Shown: in pieces, positions 13,420 through 29,183 of the stretch | Position numbering within the stretch: the first letter of the stretch is position 1 | Layout: the number at the start of each line of letters is the position of its first letter | NCBI RefSeq assembly: GCF_000247815.1 | Contig: NC_021681.1 | Location: forward strand, 8,482,821 to 8,546,820 | DNA length: 64,000 nt | From: Ficedula albicollis | Lineage: Eukaryota; Chordata; Aves; Passeriformes; Muscicapidae | Direction of reading: 5' to 3' | Notes under the pieces: model-generated | The model's input: the letters and a program-made list of their open reading frames with translations, nothing else | What the model was told of the DNA's origin: nothing | Database searches by the model: none | Position numbers and translations under genes: made by a program

Positions 13420-13637
13420 TTATGAACACAGCAGAGGACATTAATTGTGGTCCATACAATCAAGAAGGTCATACCAAAGGCATCTTTAAGCAGTTTTATA
13501 ACATATGTGAGAATAAAAGAAGAAATTCATGTTATGAACACAGCAGAGGACATTAATTGTGTTCCATACAATCAAGAAGGTCATACCAAAGGCATCTTTA
13601 AGCAGTTTTATAACATATGTGAGAATAAAAGAAGAAA
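13420..13637. repeat. Tandem duplication, 106-bp unit, two copies
   Basis: Copy 1 is 13420-13525 and copy 2 is 13532-13637, with a 6-base filler (13526-13531). I find one substitution between them (G at 13449, T at the matching place in copy 2). Copy 2 runs into an A-tract. Frames on both strands cross it and show the repeat in their translations, but this is simply the duplication and not a protein repeat. Confidence 0.97.
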
Positions 13638-16600
13638 AAAAAAATGTCAGAATGTTACACTGAAGTGCAACGGGCTTTTCCTTTTTGTCTTTTTTTAAAG
13701 AAAACAGATATAGATGCTTTGCTCTTTTTATAGCTCCTGTGCTTATTTCCAAATGCTACAAAATAAGCCCAGTCTTTCATTAGTTTGCTTATTATGGCTC
13801 TTTCACCCTTTCTTTTTAGTGCAGATTATTCAGAACATTCTAGCTTCAGGGAAACTGTTCTCATCATCTTTCTTGCCATGTGGAGCTAGCTGAAAAATAT
13901 TAATGAAAGATTCACTAGGCCAAATTTTCTATAAGTATAAGCAACATCAATATTTCAATGTCTGAAAAATGTGGCTATTCTCTTGCCTTGAGTAGGTTAG
14001 AAATCATTGGACTTTATTGTCTTGCCAGATTCAGTACATACCTCGCTTCTGAAAATTCATAATGGGGAAATGTGTTTTTCTCTGTAAACAATATTTGGGG
14101 ACTAAGAACCTGCTCATGTTTTACAATATACTGGTGGTGTAGGTGGAAATGTGACTGCAGATCTTTTCACCGTGGTCCTTGCAGACTGCTGGTTTCCCAG
14201 GCAGTTTCAGCTGTCACAGTTGCTTAGGGTCCACTGAGCTGTTTTTAGTTACTCATTCAAATATTCATAAGAACCGAGGGCTGCAGTTTGCTGTCTGGTA
14301 ACAACTTCATTTTCTGCTCACACTGAGCTCGTCCTTGTGGGCTGCCTCTCCCCACTCAGATTGGCTTTTCCACAGCCACGTGAGCCTGGAAGGATGGTGG
14401 AGTTTCCCCGGGAGCGGGCGAGAGGGGCATGTTCCACCTTTTATCTTTGCTTGGCTGCACGATGAAAATAATTGCAGAAGACAGTTATGGATTAACAAAG
14501 AGACATGTGGAATGATCAAACCTGTATCAAGCACTGGCTCCTGCTACCAGAGAGAGCACATGCTTTAATTATTTACCTCGCAGGACAGCTCACACCTTAG
14601 GATGGCCACATTTTTGTGCAAATATTTACTTAACAATATTGTACTTGAGCAGAGTAATGAAAATAGGTGTAATCTCATGCAATGTCCCTGGGAAAGACCG
14701 ATGGACTGTGACATTTCCCTGCATGGGGGAAATCACTAGAGTGCAACATTTCTATTATTTCATTAAAACTCTTGCTAAATAACCCCTCAGGGCAGCACAG
14801 TTTTGCATTTTTAGCTAAAGGAAATAGCTGAAGAAAAGGAATCCACAACTGCTGCCAGTTAATAATAGTGTGTGGTAGGATTTCTGAGAGCAAATACCAC
14901 CTAGCACAGATGAAAACGCAGACACCTCAATTAACGCAGTATTTACAGGAAGCTCCACAACATCCTGCAGTTACAGGGGCGGCTTCCACCCCGTCGGGTA
15001 TTTCCACAGCCAGAAGAAGGCACAAAGGAGGAAGCTCAGGCACCTCCCTTGCCTGTCTGCACATCACTGCTGCTGCCTCACCTCTGTCCCAGCAACTCTC
15101 CTGGAGGAGCCCCAGCATTATCACCCACACAGAAGAGGACATGCTCCCTCCACCTTCACCTCTCCATGCAACTGCAGCCCTAAATATGGGTTTTACAGAG
15201 AGTTTTGAATTAGTGTAATGGGTAAACCTTTCTCTGGGTATCAGCTAAACAAGTTTTTTGCCTTTTTTTACTTTATGGAAAAAGGCTTAATTTCTATCAG
15301 TAAAATATACTAGAAGTACAGCATCTTAAAATGATCATCCTTTTAATTATGCTGTCATGACACTTTCCTAAAAGATTGTCTCCTTCAAGGCTTAGATTGA
15401 AAGTGTTTGTTTACACTTGCTGAACATAAGTACATAACAGCAGCAGACAGCAGAGAAGTCTTCCAGATAAGCTACAACCTAAATTTTCCCTGTCTGTCCT
15501 GTTCTACTCCAGATTCAAAGGGGAAAACAAAACAAAACAAACAAACCCTGTTGTGGGTTAAGCAAAAAGATGATGGTTTTGAAGCTAATGAGTGATAAAA
15601 CCACCTTTGACTGAAAGCAGGGAGCATGGGGAAAAAGAGTCCAATAACACCATTTGTTTATATTAGAGAAACACCCACTACTGCAGACACTGTGAAGATA
15701 CTGTCAGCGTTTCTATTATGATCCCATATTTCAAAGCTTTATAACTTGGCCATGAGAAGTCACTTTTAAAATTGAATCCAGAATATAGAGTGAGTTTAGC
15801 TACATTCAGTATGTTATTGTCACCATGTGGACACCAAAAATAGGTAGTAGAAATAAATAAAAGGAAAAACAGCTACAGCTAAATTCAAACCAGGTGTATT
15901 GAAGAGCTATCATTGCCAGGGGTATCTCAGGCCCAAGTCACTTGGGTAATTGTTCTGCTGTCTTTAAAACAAAAGAATGGACAAAAAAAGTATCTTTTAT
16001 CCAGATTTTTGGTTTGTATTCATTTCTTTTTTGGTTGTTACTACAGCTTCCATTCAAGAACAAGAAAAATCCTGACTAAGCATATCATGCAAGAGCATTA
16101 TGAAATAAATTAAAACCACACACGAGGAATAAGCACCAAAATAATCTCTGCTTCTGCAGCACCTGCAACACTTATTTGTTTCTTTGTGGAGACAGGAGGA
16201 GACGAAACTCTGTAGTTGAGGGAGGGGGCAGGGAGAGCCAACTTGCTGCATTTTGACCTTTGATGAAATCCCTTCAGCCTGCTCTCCAAATCTATTTTTC
16301 CTCCAAGTATTTTTTCTTTCCAAGGCTTCTGAAGTGCAAAGGTTAATGAAGTAATCTCTAAGTGAATGCTAACATATGCAACGTATGTAGAGAAAAATGC
16401 ACATCCCATTTTTAACATTTCTCTGGAAACAACTATGGCCTCTTATAGCTGTAATTTTGAAAGAATGCAATTATGGTATAGAATTTCAGCTACCTTTGGG
16501 CTGAGGCCTCTGGAGACACAAAGAATTAGTGTATTGTTGTGCATATTTGTGAAATCATGTTCCTCTAATAAAAACCTCTAAAACTACAGTGCAATTCCTC

Positions 16601-18690
16601 CCAGCTAAAAATCATGTCTGCCTTTCCTCCTGTTTGTAGAAAGTGTCTACTAACAGCCTAAAGGCTTATTTTCTGTTTCCAAAAATCAAAAACTTGTGTC
16701 AGCTAAATCAGCACTAACTAACACAGCAAAAGAGCTGCTCTGCTGATGACAAGAAGCACTCACTGGGAGTCCAGCACTGAAGGTACCAGATGTGGTGGTG
16801 CTGGTCTTCTGGAGAAGATGAAGGTTCTCCAAACTGGCTTGTGCACACTGCTCAGCTCTGCCAGCCTTTCCCAAGTTAAGGCATGAGCAGAGATAAAACA
16901 TGAGGAAAGAGGCTGGACCAAAGCCAGTTGAACAAATCTAAATGACAGGCAAATCTAACATGTAAAACTGCATCTCTATTCCTCTATTTGTGTTGCTGGC
17001 TTTATGATTCTGCATCAGGAATATCATTATCCCAGAGAGCTCCAAGTATAACACAGCTCAGGCTTATCTTATTGGCAGGGCAAAATAAAGGTGGGCAGGA
17101 ACTTACAGACCAGATATATTGTTCACAATAGCTAAAACTTCAGCCATAAAAGCTAGAAATCCATTTTACAACCAAATTATTCCTAATATCCATTTTACTT
17201 CAGCTAAGCTTCTGATCGAGGCGTGTTTTCAGAATTTATTGACAACACGGTATTATTGATATCTAATGAAACAAAAAGCCAATTGCTATCATCAAGCCAG
17301 TTCCTTAATACCCTTTTAAGGCCATTGGATTGCAAAGTAACTCCAGAAATTTTGCTTTATCCTACAGAAAAGCCTGACTACTACGGGCAGTTTTTCAACT
17401 GCTGAGGACACTTGACTGTTAAATACACATTCATAATGCTCCAGAAGATCAAAATCAGCACCTAATAACTAAGAAAAACAAAATTATATGTTCATCAAGC
17501 AGCATCACTGGTCACTAATACTTTGCCATGCCTAAACCTGAAAGAACTCAGGATAAAGACAGATTTGAATGTGGCACAGCTGCTGTACTTAGGCACACAC
17601 CAGGGCTCTGCAAGGCACACGAGCCTTCATTTTGCACCACTCCCTGCACACCAAGTCTGTTCTCAATTCTTTCAGACTATCAAGTGGTTGCAGTTTGGTG
17701 CTGAACTGAGCATAATTATTGACCCAGATCCTGTCTTACCAGTTTTAGCCAGATCTGGTTTAGTCAGAACTCCTCTTTACACTGAAAGAGCAAGGAAACT
17801 TTTACTTAAACCTGTTTAAGGCTGAAGACTTGTAGCTAAACTCTATTGTGGGTCTTCTATACTGAGTCCACAGGACCAGTTGAAGGTCCATTTCAACTTT
17901 GAGCTGCAAGACCATAATATACTCTGGAGCCTTCTGCATAAACCACCACACCAGCAAGACTGCATTGCTTTTTCTCCACTTTTACCCTCCAGGAACTCCT
18001 ACAGTCTGAGTACAGCCTGATTCATGCAGTGCACAAAGCTCTTCCCTCCTGTAAGTCTGTATTTTCCCATATAGATAAAAACTTCCCTTACCTCAATTTT
18101 TCTGAATTTTTTCCCCTCAATACTTGCATGAGGTCTCACATACTCTGAGCAGCCTAGTCAAACAACAAAATACTTCATGTTTTACGTGATAAATCAGCTT
18201 TATCATGCTTGCCAAACAGTCACCTGTGAGACACTTGCTATACTAATAAAAAAAAACTCCCTCCTTTCAATCCCCCAAGTGTGCCACATTTCTAACAGAA
18301 TTTACCAGCAGCAGCCTGGAAAATATCTCCTTATCCTTTAATAGTGTTTAAATAAAAAATAAAAAAAACCTCAAAACTATGCAGTGGAAGAATCCCTAAA
18401 AAAAAATACTATGTGTACGCAAATATGTACATAAATGCAAGAGTCTTGGAAATTTTCATTGAAAAAACTCTCTATGCTGTTACATATGAAGGTAAGAACT
18501 ACTGTTAAGTCTTTTCTTCACTTTTCTTGGAAAAATAAGAAGGGGATAGCAACAACTACAATAAGTAAAAGAGCATGAGTTGACTCTTTACGATAGAGAT
18601 GTAGGTAGAATAATTATCGACATTTCTTGGTTGGTAAGGATTACACTGTAGCAAGTTAATCACAAAAGCTACATTTGCTTTTCTTTAGCG
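13638..18690. other. Noncoding stretch with two minor CpG clusters
   Basis: No gene is supported. The longest frames are 116 codons (14868-15218, plus) and 102 codons (16110-16418, minus), both unrecognised. Two places depart from the AT-rich, CpG-poor background: 14328-14461, which has a CACGTG E-box at 14377-14382 and a CCCCGGGAGCGGGCGAG stretch, and about 14915-15000. The rest, including 15220-18690, shows nothing beyond short A-tracts. Confidence 0.6.
14328..14461. promoter_or_regulatory. Minor CpG cluster with a palindromic E-box
   Basis: A perfect CACGTG E-box (14377-14382) lies about 30 bp before a GC-rich stretch with several CpGs (CCCGGG, GCGGGCGAG). Such a cluster in a CpG-poor setting can mark a regulatory element. 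There is no other support, so this is a tentative call. Confidence 0.25.
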
Positions 18691-19110
18691 TTGCTTCTGA
18701 ACCGCAAGAGTGAATCACGGTAGCGCCGCCCAGTTTATGAAAAACAATAAAATCCCAGGGCACACGGGCACGGCGGGGTCCCAGCCCGGGTTTTCACCTG
18801 GCAGCCCCTCCGGAGATGGGAACCACACCTGCAAGGCGTGCGAGACCCGGTACCCTGCACAGAGCAGAGACAAAACCGGGCACCGCCTCCAGCCGGCCCC
18901 GAAAATGAGACGGGGGGGAAAAAAAACAAACAACCCCGCCAAAAAAACACCTGCAACCCACCCGCCTGCAAACCCATAATAAACACGCAGGAACCCATGC
19001 TTGGGGAGAACGCGTGTGCAGAATGAAGGCGTCTCCCAGCAGCAGCAGCAAATCCTCCCCGCGGAGCGCTGGCACACATTTGATTTTCGCTCTGTGACGG
19101 GAGCAGAGAG

Positions 19111-20466
<1,356 letters not shown>

Positions 20467-20620
20467 CCCGCCTCCCTCGCCGCCCGGGGCTGCGGGCTTC
20501 CCCGAAACCAGGGGCGAGCAGCAACAGCAGCTCAAAAACCCCTGCCTCTTCCCCGTCTCTCTCCCCTGTGCCTGCTCATTGTGAGACTGACTGTCAGAAC
20601 CAGGTGGGAAAGTAAAACTT

Positions 20621-23600
20621 TTGAGAAGCTTACCTCCCCACCATGCAACAACTCCAAATATTCCTAACCACAGCTAGAAAACACCTTTGCTGCTGTGCAC
20701 CCTTCTGTGCCAAAAACATCCCCAAAATCCACATCAAGTGGCCTCTTCTCCCATTTGCCAATTAATTAATGCCCATTAGCTGAAGTCTTAGAAGATTTGA
20801 TTAGCATGTATTAAATTTTACAGTACTTTGATTAAGACAATTTTTTTTTAACTGGGAAAGTTAGTAGTCAGAGCACTAACTGAAATACAAAGCAGCTTTC
20901 CAGGAATGACACCTCCTCCAGCAGGAAGGACAAAAGGGCACTTGGGATTTTTGCTGTGTGTTCTCCAGAGCAGCCTCTCTGCAACAGTATTACCTGCTGT
21001 ACTCCCCAAATACACAGTTCATAAAATCCACTGCCATCACCACCTCAGCTTCACACAAAATAAACCCTTGAATAAATGAGCACACACATCTCTGCTTTGC
21101 TTCTGTACCAAGCACAAGCCACTACAGGTTGCTCAGCTCTGATTTTCTGAGAGGAAGACCAGCTGTATCAGATAAAGAGATGTTTGGTCCAAAAAAGCAG
21201 TGATCTGAGTTTCCAGAGCAGTGTCATCAACACAAGGAGCAAAGAGGATTTCTTAAAATTATCTGACAATTCGTTCTGAGGTTTGATCTTTTGCACTTCA
21301 CTTAAATCCTACTTATTTTAGGCCCATTTTAAGCTGATTCCACACGATCTATAAAGAAACTTTTATTCCCTTCATTTTACACATTTTTTGATTACACTGT
21401 TCTTTTGTTTCTGTGTCTAGTGGACTGGGTCTCATCAGAACAGAGACAATAAGAGAAACTGCCCTCAAATTGGTCTAAATGCACTCTTTAATGAGTTCTG
21501 CTCAAAGCAGAAATTTCCTTTAAGAAGGATACTAGGAGACAGAGGTCTCCAGACTTAAGAGGTGCATCAACATTTTCACTCTGTGCTATTAAAAGGCAAT
21601 AAACCCTGTAGGCAAAACAGCTGAACTCCTTCAAAACCCTTCTCTCAAACTCACAGCCCTGGAGCACTAAGCCAAGGAGCCTCCTGGTTTGTCCCTTTCC
21701 CTAGGGCTGAAGGGAATGGCAGGGACGTGGCTCAGGCCAGCGAGGCTCCAGCCTGGGCTGATCTCTGCTGAAGCACAGCAGAGCAGGGGTGGGTCCTGCA
21801 GGGCTGCAGCCTCTGTGTGACACAGCAGGGCTCCCACAGGGGCCTTTCCTGGGCACAGCCTCACCTGGAACACCCCGGGGTGCTGGCGAGGGGGAACATC
21901 ACTCTTACTCCTGGAGCACTTGTCAAGCAAACCAGGTTACACTGAATTACAGGGGCTTGCCCTGAGAATCCTACTGAGATCTGACCCTGCCTTCCCCTGC
22001 ACATGTTCCCTCCTCTGCTGTGCATTCAAATATAAAAGAGGGGGCTCCAGTCCCCCTGGCCTTGTGCAGAAGTGGAATGTCAAATTTCAGCTCCAGCCCA
22101 GCTCATTTATTTAGGTCTCAGCTCCTTTTCCCTGTATTTAAAAAGGAGAGAGCAATGCTCCCTTCAAAGAGGCCCTAAAGTTTGTAAAGTGTTTCACAAA
22201 GCTGAAAGGGCAAAATTTCGTTTTGTTATACTTGTATTGATTTGATCTGTGTACATTCATTATGCTTGAGGACACAGAATACCTTCCATACAAAAAGTTA
22301 TTTGGGGAGGCCAAGATGATGTATGATTTTAATCAAAACATCTGGGAAGAAGTTCCATTCCAGGAAAAGCAAAAAAAAACCGAATGGCTGGTTGAAGAAC
22401 AGAACTGTTACAGGACATCTAATAAAAAACAAAAATCTTGAAAATCAAACTCTTATTATTGGTCTTCCTCCCACAGCAGATGGGTCCTTTCCAGGAGCAT
22501 TGTCCTTTTCATCCTTTCCAGGCACACAAGGTTCTGTTTCTGTCTCACACAAAAGACATTCAGCACAAAATACTATGAAAAAGTAGCTAAAAACCTTCAC
22601 TTCAGTATTAGTTGCTAGTCATTGAGTATGTGACTGTTGCCATCCTGGGGAGTCTTCTAAAGCCATTGCCTGGTCACAAATTCAGTTCTGCAAAAGACTG
22701 GCTCAGCCTTTATCATAAAGCATTTCATCAGTTGAATATTTTAACATGTTCATTGTCATCATAAGGAAGCATTAATGGTGATAAAATAATCAGTCAGCAA
22801 AAATTCTATTACTTCTCCCCTAGTAAATGTCATTATTACATCCTCACTCAAAAGTTTCTCATTTCCTGAGGGATCAGAACAACTATTAGCTAAAAAGCAC
22901 ACAGAAGGTACAACTGACACCCATTAAATGCATATAATCCCATTTCCATAGAGAAACCCCACAGAAATTTCACCCTGAATATCTGTTTCTGGTAGGTGGC
23001 TTAAAGTATTCTTTTATTAGGATCAAGAACAAAAAAATGTAGCAGGGAAAGATATAACTGTATAACACAGCCCTTCTCCTCTGCTCCCTCTTGTATTTTG
23101 CCTTTCTGTGCATTGAAAATTTATTCTTTTAACTGGATTAGTTAGTTAAAATGCACAGTATTCTTTTTAAATGGCTCTCCATATTTCTCTCTGTGGATTA
23201 CTTTGAAGCACAACATGTCTATTCTTTTGAACAGGTTCACTCTCTTCACAGGTGTTCATTAAAGTGTGCTCAACTCTAATCCCCTCAGCACTGCAGTATG
23301 CAGCTTTTAAAAAGGACCTGATATAAACCAGCATTGCTGAGCTCTTCAGTCCTGAAAAATAGAGATTTTCAAAAGGAAAATCAGTGTCTTAAAGACCACA
23401 CATATTCCTCCTGAAACAAATACTGACCTACTTAGTAACCAGTTTTTAAAAAGACATTTTATCTTGGACATTTACAAAGGAGAAGAGCCACAGCAGAATA
23501 CAGTCAATCTGTAAATCTCCCCTTGCTGGTGAGAGCACACAGTGGAAAACCCACCATCCTATAAATAATAGAGGTGATTTTCTCAGCATCTTGTTTACTG

Positions 23601-25079
23601 AAAAGCTGACGTCATGGAGGAGACAGGCTGAATAAATAACCAGCTCCTCAGATGCTTTCCTCAGTACCCTTTGCAAAACATTCACGCAGCACTTACAAGA
23701 ATATAGTTTCTCACACATCACCCTCCCCAAACTGTCCAGATTAAGTACCACTCAGCCAGGTCCATATCAGCAAGTATTTTGGCAATGAATCACTAGGTGA
23801 ATGTGGCTGGTGCTCCACCCCTCATCTCTACTCTGCATATTTCAGATTTGCCTCTCGGGAGATTTCATCTGGTGCTGGACTAAATACCCTAAGTGCATAT
23901 ATGGCTTGATGCTTTCACCTCTCAGTTCTTCTCCCAAGAGGCAACAAGCAACACAAAAATTGCATTCTGGCAGTTTTCCCCATGGCTGTTCTGACAGGAG
24001 TCACCCAGAGGTTCTGAGCCTGAGGCATAAGCTCAAAGTGTGCTGCCCTTCAGATGTAACTTTACCTACAAGGGCTTGAAAACTTTCAGGTGGGGGGAAA
24101 CTCTGAGGCCTCCACTGGGAGCCCAGCCAGTGAATGCTCTCTCCTAAGACAGTCATTACCAACAGCACCCAAAATTAAAAAGCAAGTATCTCCTCTTACC
24201 AGTTTTCCTCAGATGTTCCTCAGATACTGCAAGTTTTTTGCTATACAGCATCTTCATTGACAGAAATTAATGGAAAGACAGACAATTCTTCTGAAAGTTT
24301 CCCTTCTTTTGTAACAGCTCAAATATCTCCTGCATGTGCCAGTTTGCTTGGGTTGGCAACCTGAAACGTGGCAGGAGGCATCTGCTGTATGTGCCAATGG
24401 AGTTTTGCACTGCAAATTCACTTTATAATTCAATAACCATTCCTAGACCTTAGTTGAACACATTCCCTGTAGGCAGTGGCAGGAGCTATCCCCCACCAGC
24501 TCTCAAAATAACCCTTTGTAGTACCCAGAAAATTCTGGGTCCCTTTAAAACTTAATTTGTATAATTTCAAGTTCCTCTTGTACCCTTCTTTGAAGATTTC
24601 AAAGCCTTTAACAAATATTAAATAGGCTTCTCCTATTGGGGGAGAATATTGAAATACCCTCAACCAATAGAGAGAAAAAGGCAGAGACTAAGTGCTGCAT
24701 GAAACCATGCTGTCCTATCAAACATTCAGGCAAAAAGAGAGCTCAGGCACCCACAGTCATCACCTAAGCACTCCAAACTGAAACAGGGTAACTGTCTGCT
24801 CAAAAGATATTTATGCAGATTACATAAAGCCACACTAATAAGATTAAGTAATTCTTGGATCACCTGCCCTGCCTAGGTAGGGACTTGCTCCAACCCTGTG
24901 TAAAAGGCATTGTACTTCTAACCTGCTCTGACTCTGTGGCAACTGCAAAAAGAACCCAAAAGAAGAACATCTGCAATTTGTGGCGCTGCAACTGCTGGGC
25001 TACTTTGCAGTAGAGATGCTGAGATCCTGCTCCTTCAAACATGGTTTTTCCTGGTGTGGTCACTGCCACATGAGAGAAA
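20621..25079. other. Noncoding stretch, no gene seen
   Basis: No supported gene. The part at 21650-21910 is GC-richer and open in more than one frame (87 codons minus at 21667-21930; 64 codons plus at 21920-22114) but has no recognisable domain. Other frames reach 101 codons (23446-23751, minus). I see no mobile element or repeat of note. Confidence 0.6.
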
Positions 25080-25232
25080 CACATGGAAGTGCTACTTGTG
25101 CAAACGAACAGAAAATTCAGACGCATGGACAATTCCTGTTGGAGTAACTTCACTGGCACATGGAAGTGCTGCTTGTGCAAATGAACAGCAAATTCAGACA
25201 CATGGACAATTCCTGTTGGAGTAACTTCACTG
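25080..25232. repeat. Tandem duplication, 76-bp unit, two copies
   Basis: Copy 1 is 25080-25155 and copy 2 is 25157-25232, separated by one base. Four substitutions distinguish them, so this duplication is somewhat older than most others in the window. It lies inside the longest frame outside the G runs (176 codons, minus, 24860-25390) and also overlaps a 142-codon plus frame (25160-25588). Neither product is recognised, and the 77-bp period is not a multiple of three, so the repeat shifts frame between copies and does not form a protein repeat. Confidence 0.95.
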
Positions 25233-28200
25233 ATGACACTCGGCTCTTCCTTGTGATTTTGTGCAACTCCAGCCAACTTTTCTGTGCAGCTATTGAACTG
25301 GAATTGTGGCTTGTTCTGTTCTGCACTGCAGTCCTTTATATATGTGTAAAATACATGTGGGCAACTGTTGTGCAATGCTACAAAATTCACACATGGATTG
25401 GATTTTCCAATTCTATGGACATGCTAAAGGTTTTGCTATCTTGTTGCATTCCCAGAACTGGAGACCAAAAGGTCCATTTTCTCTACATGTTGCATAATCC
25501 TGCTTGTCAAGAAAATGTGAGTACCCTGTTTTTGAAGCAGTACCATGCTCTGATATTTCATGAAAAACAAGCAATTGACATTTCTTAAATCCATGTATTT
25601 CATTGACATTTTGATGAACTGACTTAACCTTATACTAAAGTCATGACGCCTGAACTTCAAGTTCCATAAATAAACAGACCATTTTCTTCCCAATCATCAG
25701 CTTCCCAAAGCAAGCTTCCTCTTTCCCAGTGCACCTGCTACAGTCCTCTCAAAAAACTTTAGAGAAATCAGTGCATTTCTTGTCAGTCTCCATTTTCTCC
25801 CATGCACTGAAAGACTACAATTTCCAGAAGGCAATGACTAAAAGGTAAAAACTTAACTGTAGATACAGTCAACAAAACTTCTTGAATTGCATCAGACTAA
25901 CTTAAAAATAGAACTAACAAACTACCACAACCTGTATGAAAACAATCCAAGGCAAATACTTCTTTATATTATTGCCAGAAATGCTGCCAAGTAACACATA
26001 GAGAAAATATTGATTTGTGCAAAGGCATCTTTCCAGCATCATGTGCTCACCTGGACCTGCCATCCAGCAGCTTACAAAGCAGCCATGCAGCAGAGTTTTT
26101 ATGTGTTCAGAACTGTCCTAACAAGGTCATCCTCTTGCACTGCACTCCTCAACAGTGTTTCTGCTTTTCTCTACTTAATCCAAATACTGAAATAAAAGTA
26201 TGAAACCATCCTTCCAGCCAGGGCAGAAGTACAAAATTTTCTGTTTCACAACAGAGCTAGTTCACAGAGGTTGCTCCTACAAATTTTCTTCCCAACTTTT
26301 CAGGCTGCAGAAGTGCAGCAATGTATCAGGATTCCTGATGTTAAGCCAAAAATCTCTGATCCAGCAGAAAAATATTTGAGCAGCTCTTTGCTGCATCAGT
26401 GCTCACATCTTTTCTAACTTAAAAATGTGCATATTGGTTTTGCTTCTCAAAAATTATATTAACTCCAAATCCATTTAAAGCAATCCAAATTTTAATTGGA
26501 AAAAGTAGGAAGGAAAACCTCTCCATAACAATACAGGTTAAAAAGAAATTTAAAACTGCCAGTATAGAAGAAAAATACCCCAGATCATAAACATTGATAG
26601 GTCTTTAATTCCTAATAAAAATTGAGCCAAAATCTTGCCTTAATAGCCATAGATTTATTATAAATGTGCCAATAACACATTTCCCAGATAAATATGTTTT
26701 GAATTACAAAAAGTATTTGAATCACTGGAGAATTTAGTTCTTTTTTTGCTCCAATTACTTAGAAAACCAAAATGCATCTACATTTTGCTTCTCATTAACA
26801 CAGCAGTATTAATCATGGCAAAGTTTCTGTGTATTCAACTATGTAAGATGATCAAAATAAGGAAGCTTAAGTAAGAAAAAAATATCAAAACTATGTCCTT
26901 TCACCTGGAATTTTGTTGATGTAGGTACTCCTCAAAATGGTATCATGTTTTAATACCTTACTGAACAGCAAATTGAGCCATATCTCCATTGTCAACAAAA
27001 ATTAAAGCAATTGACCTTTATGCTCGATTAAAACAGAAAATATCAAATATAATAAAAATATCAGAGTAGAGCTCTGATGGTCTGTGTAATCACAAGCATT
27101 ATGTTTAGAACTACAAGCAACAGAAGGAAACATTATTTATACATATTTGTTCAGTAATTAAACATTAAATTTTAATTATGGCCATTTGTTTCTTCTTTAG
27201 CTATGGAGGTGAAAAAACAGTGTTTACTAGGATCAGACAAAAATATTGTCTATGCTTTCTTGACAGGCTGAATGCAAATCTTGTGCAGTGCTCACATTCT
27301 CTATGTACTTTCAAATTAAGAGCTAAACTGGACTTCAGTGGGGTTTTGACTTCTCAGCACAAATTACTCTGATAATACTGAGGTATTATCTCAAGTCCAT
27401 TCATCACAGACCACATCTGCAGAGGGATTTGATTAGACCTCAACATAAATCAAGATTTTACCCTCAGGATTAAATTATGAACATTTTTTGCCTAAATAGA
27501 GAGAAAGCAGGTGTTTTATGCCTATAGAAAACAGTAAACTGAGAGTAAGCTGCCCCTCTCAATCTATATATAGGGTAAAAAAAGGGTTACACATACATCA
27601 CCATGGTGACTGTTGATTTATTTAAGTAAAATGTTCTCCTACTGAGGAGTTGTTGGGCTCTTCTCAGAGTTCATCACAGTGAGGTGCTCCCAGAGCCTGC
27701 ACAATGCAGAGAGCAGTGTTTAGAGATCACATCCTTCTCAAATTCCAGGCTGGTGTGGTGCTACCCACTGACCTCTGCTCCCCAACAGAGCCATACCCTG
27801 ACTCTTGACTAAGTGGGCCTAGAACATCCTTACAAGTTGTTTCATAGATCCTCACAGGGGAATTCACCTTTTCACACTAGTGTAACAAAACAAGGCCAGT
27901 CAGGATTTGGCAGATGTGGTTACCAGTTTGCCTAAGAAAGCAGAATTCCCTGTAGTCCATATTCACTCTGTGGTGAATCCCCTTTGGCCCACACTTTTCT
28001 CCATGGGCTGCAGAAGGGTCCTAGGTTAAACTGACTGCAAGCCAAGACATTCCTGCTGCACACCTTCCATGATTTCTGCATTGTTTTCTTCTTTTCCACA
28101 CTTCTGACACATGGTAAATCAAATACAGTGCTTGGACTCTATTCCATGGAGAGAGAATGGTTTGAAGAGACAGGAAAAGAGTCTGGAATTAATCTGAAGC

Positions 28201-29183
28201 CAGATATCTTCAGATTTTCTGCACATTGCTTTTCTAATTACAGCAGAAGTAAACATTTACTTCCTGGCACATTCCCCACCAAACACTCACTGAGACATAG
28301 AACTGCTAATTCTAATGGCACCATCCACTAACTCCACATATTCTCTCATCCTTGAAATGGAAAAGAAAATTATCACATATCCTACCTAGGATAAGCCAGA
28401 CTTTTGCTCCTTCTGATATGACATATCTTTGAACAGTGGCTTTCCTGATTCTAAAGAATCATTGAAATTATGTATGAAAACCCAATTACCTCCAAAGCCA
28501 GCAATGACAGAATCTTTGCCACCTGCCATACACAGCACCAGCAGGGTCAGTGTCCTTTTTTTCCTCTGTTTGAGTTGGACTAGGCCGCTTGAGGAGCATC
28601 AGACTCACCCTCCACCTCCCAAAGGCAAGTGAACAGAAAACTTTTTTTTCCCCAAGAGCAGAAAGAGGAAGACTCAGCCTTGCTGATGGATGGCACCAAC
28701 ATCAGCCAGGCCATGAAAACTCAGAGAGAAAGCTGACTATGTGTGTGGGAAACCAGGGCAGGGGGAAATTATTAGTCAACTCATTTCTGCAGAACATTAG
28801 CTGTGTTTTGGTAAAGATACTCTATACTCCCTGCAGCTGCTCTGACGTGCTCTCCCTGAGCTCTGCTTCTGCTTTACTTACCCAACAAGTTCAAACTCCT
28901 CAGGCTCCCTCCAGTAGGAGGTCCAGCCTTAGCAGCCTTTGCTGCCTTCTGCTTTTCCAGCTGTCAGGCAGCAGCAGGAATTCACTCCCTACATAACTCT
29001 GCAGACTGGGATTTTGCACCTGGCTGACTCCCAGGGACATCCACCACCACTCCAAGCAGGGAGGAAAGCAGTGGGAAACAGCTTTTCCCTGTGAATTCTT
29101 CTCTCAAAGATACTTGCATTTTTTAGTTACATACATCTTAATGCCATCAGAGCCTGCAGGGCAACAACTGCAATGATCAGAAA
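25233..29183. other. AT-rich noncoding stretch, no gene seen
   Basis: Empty apart from short frames, the largest at 28589-28996 (plus, 135 codons, unrecognised). A perfect 8-base inverted repeat with a 4-base loop is at 27371-27390. Confidence 0.6.
27371..27390. repeat. Short perfect inverted repeat
   Basis: GATAATAC (27371-27378), a TGAG loop and GTATTATC (27383-27390). The stem is AT-rich and probably without function. Confidence 0.7.
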
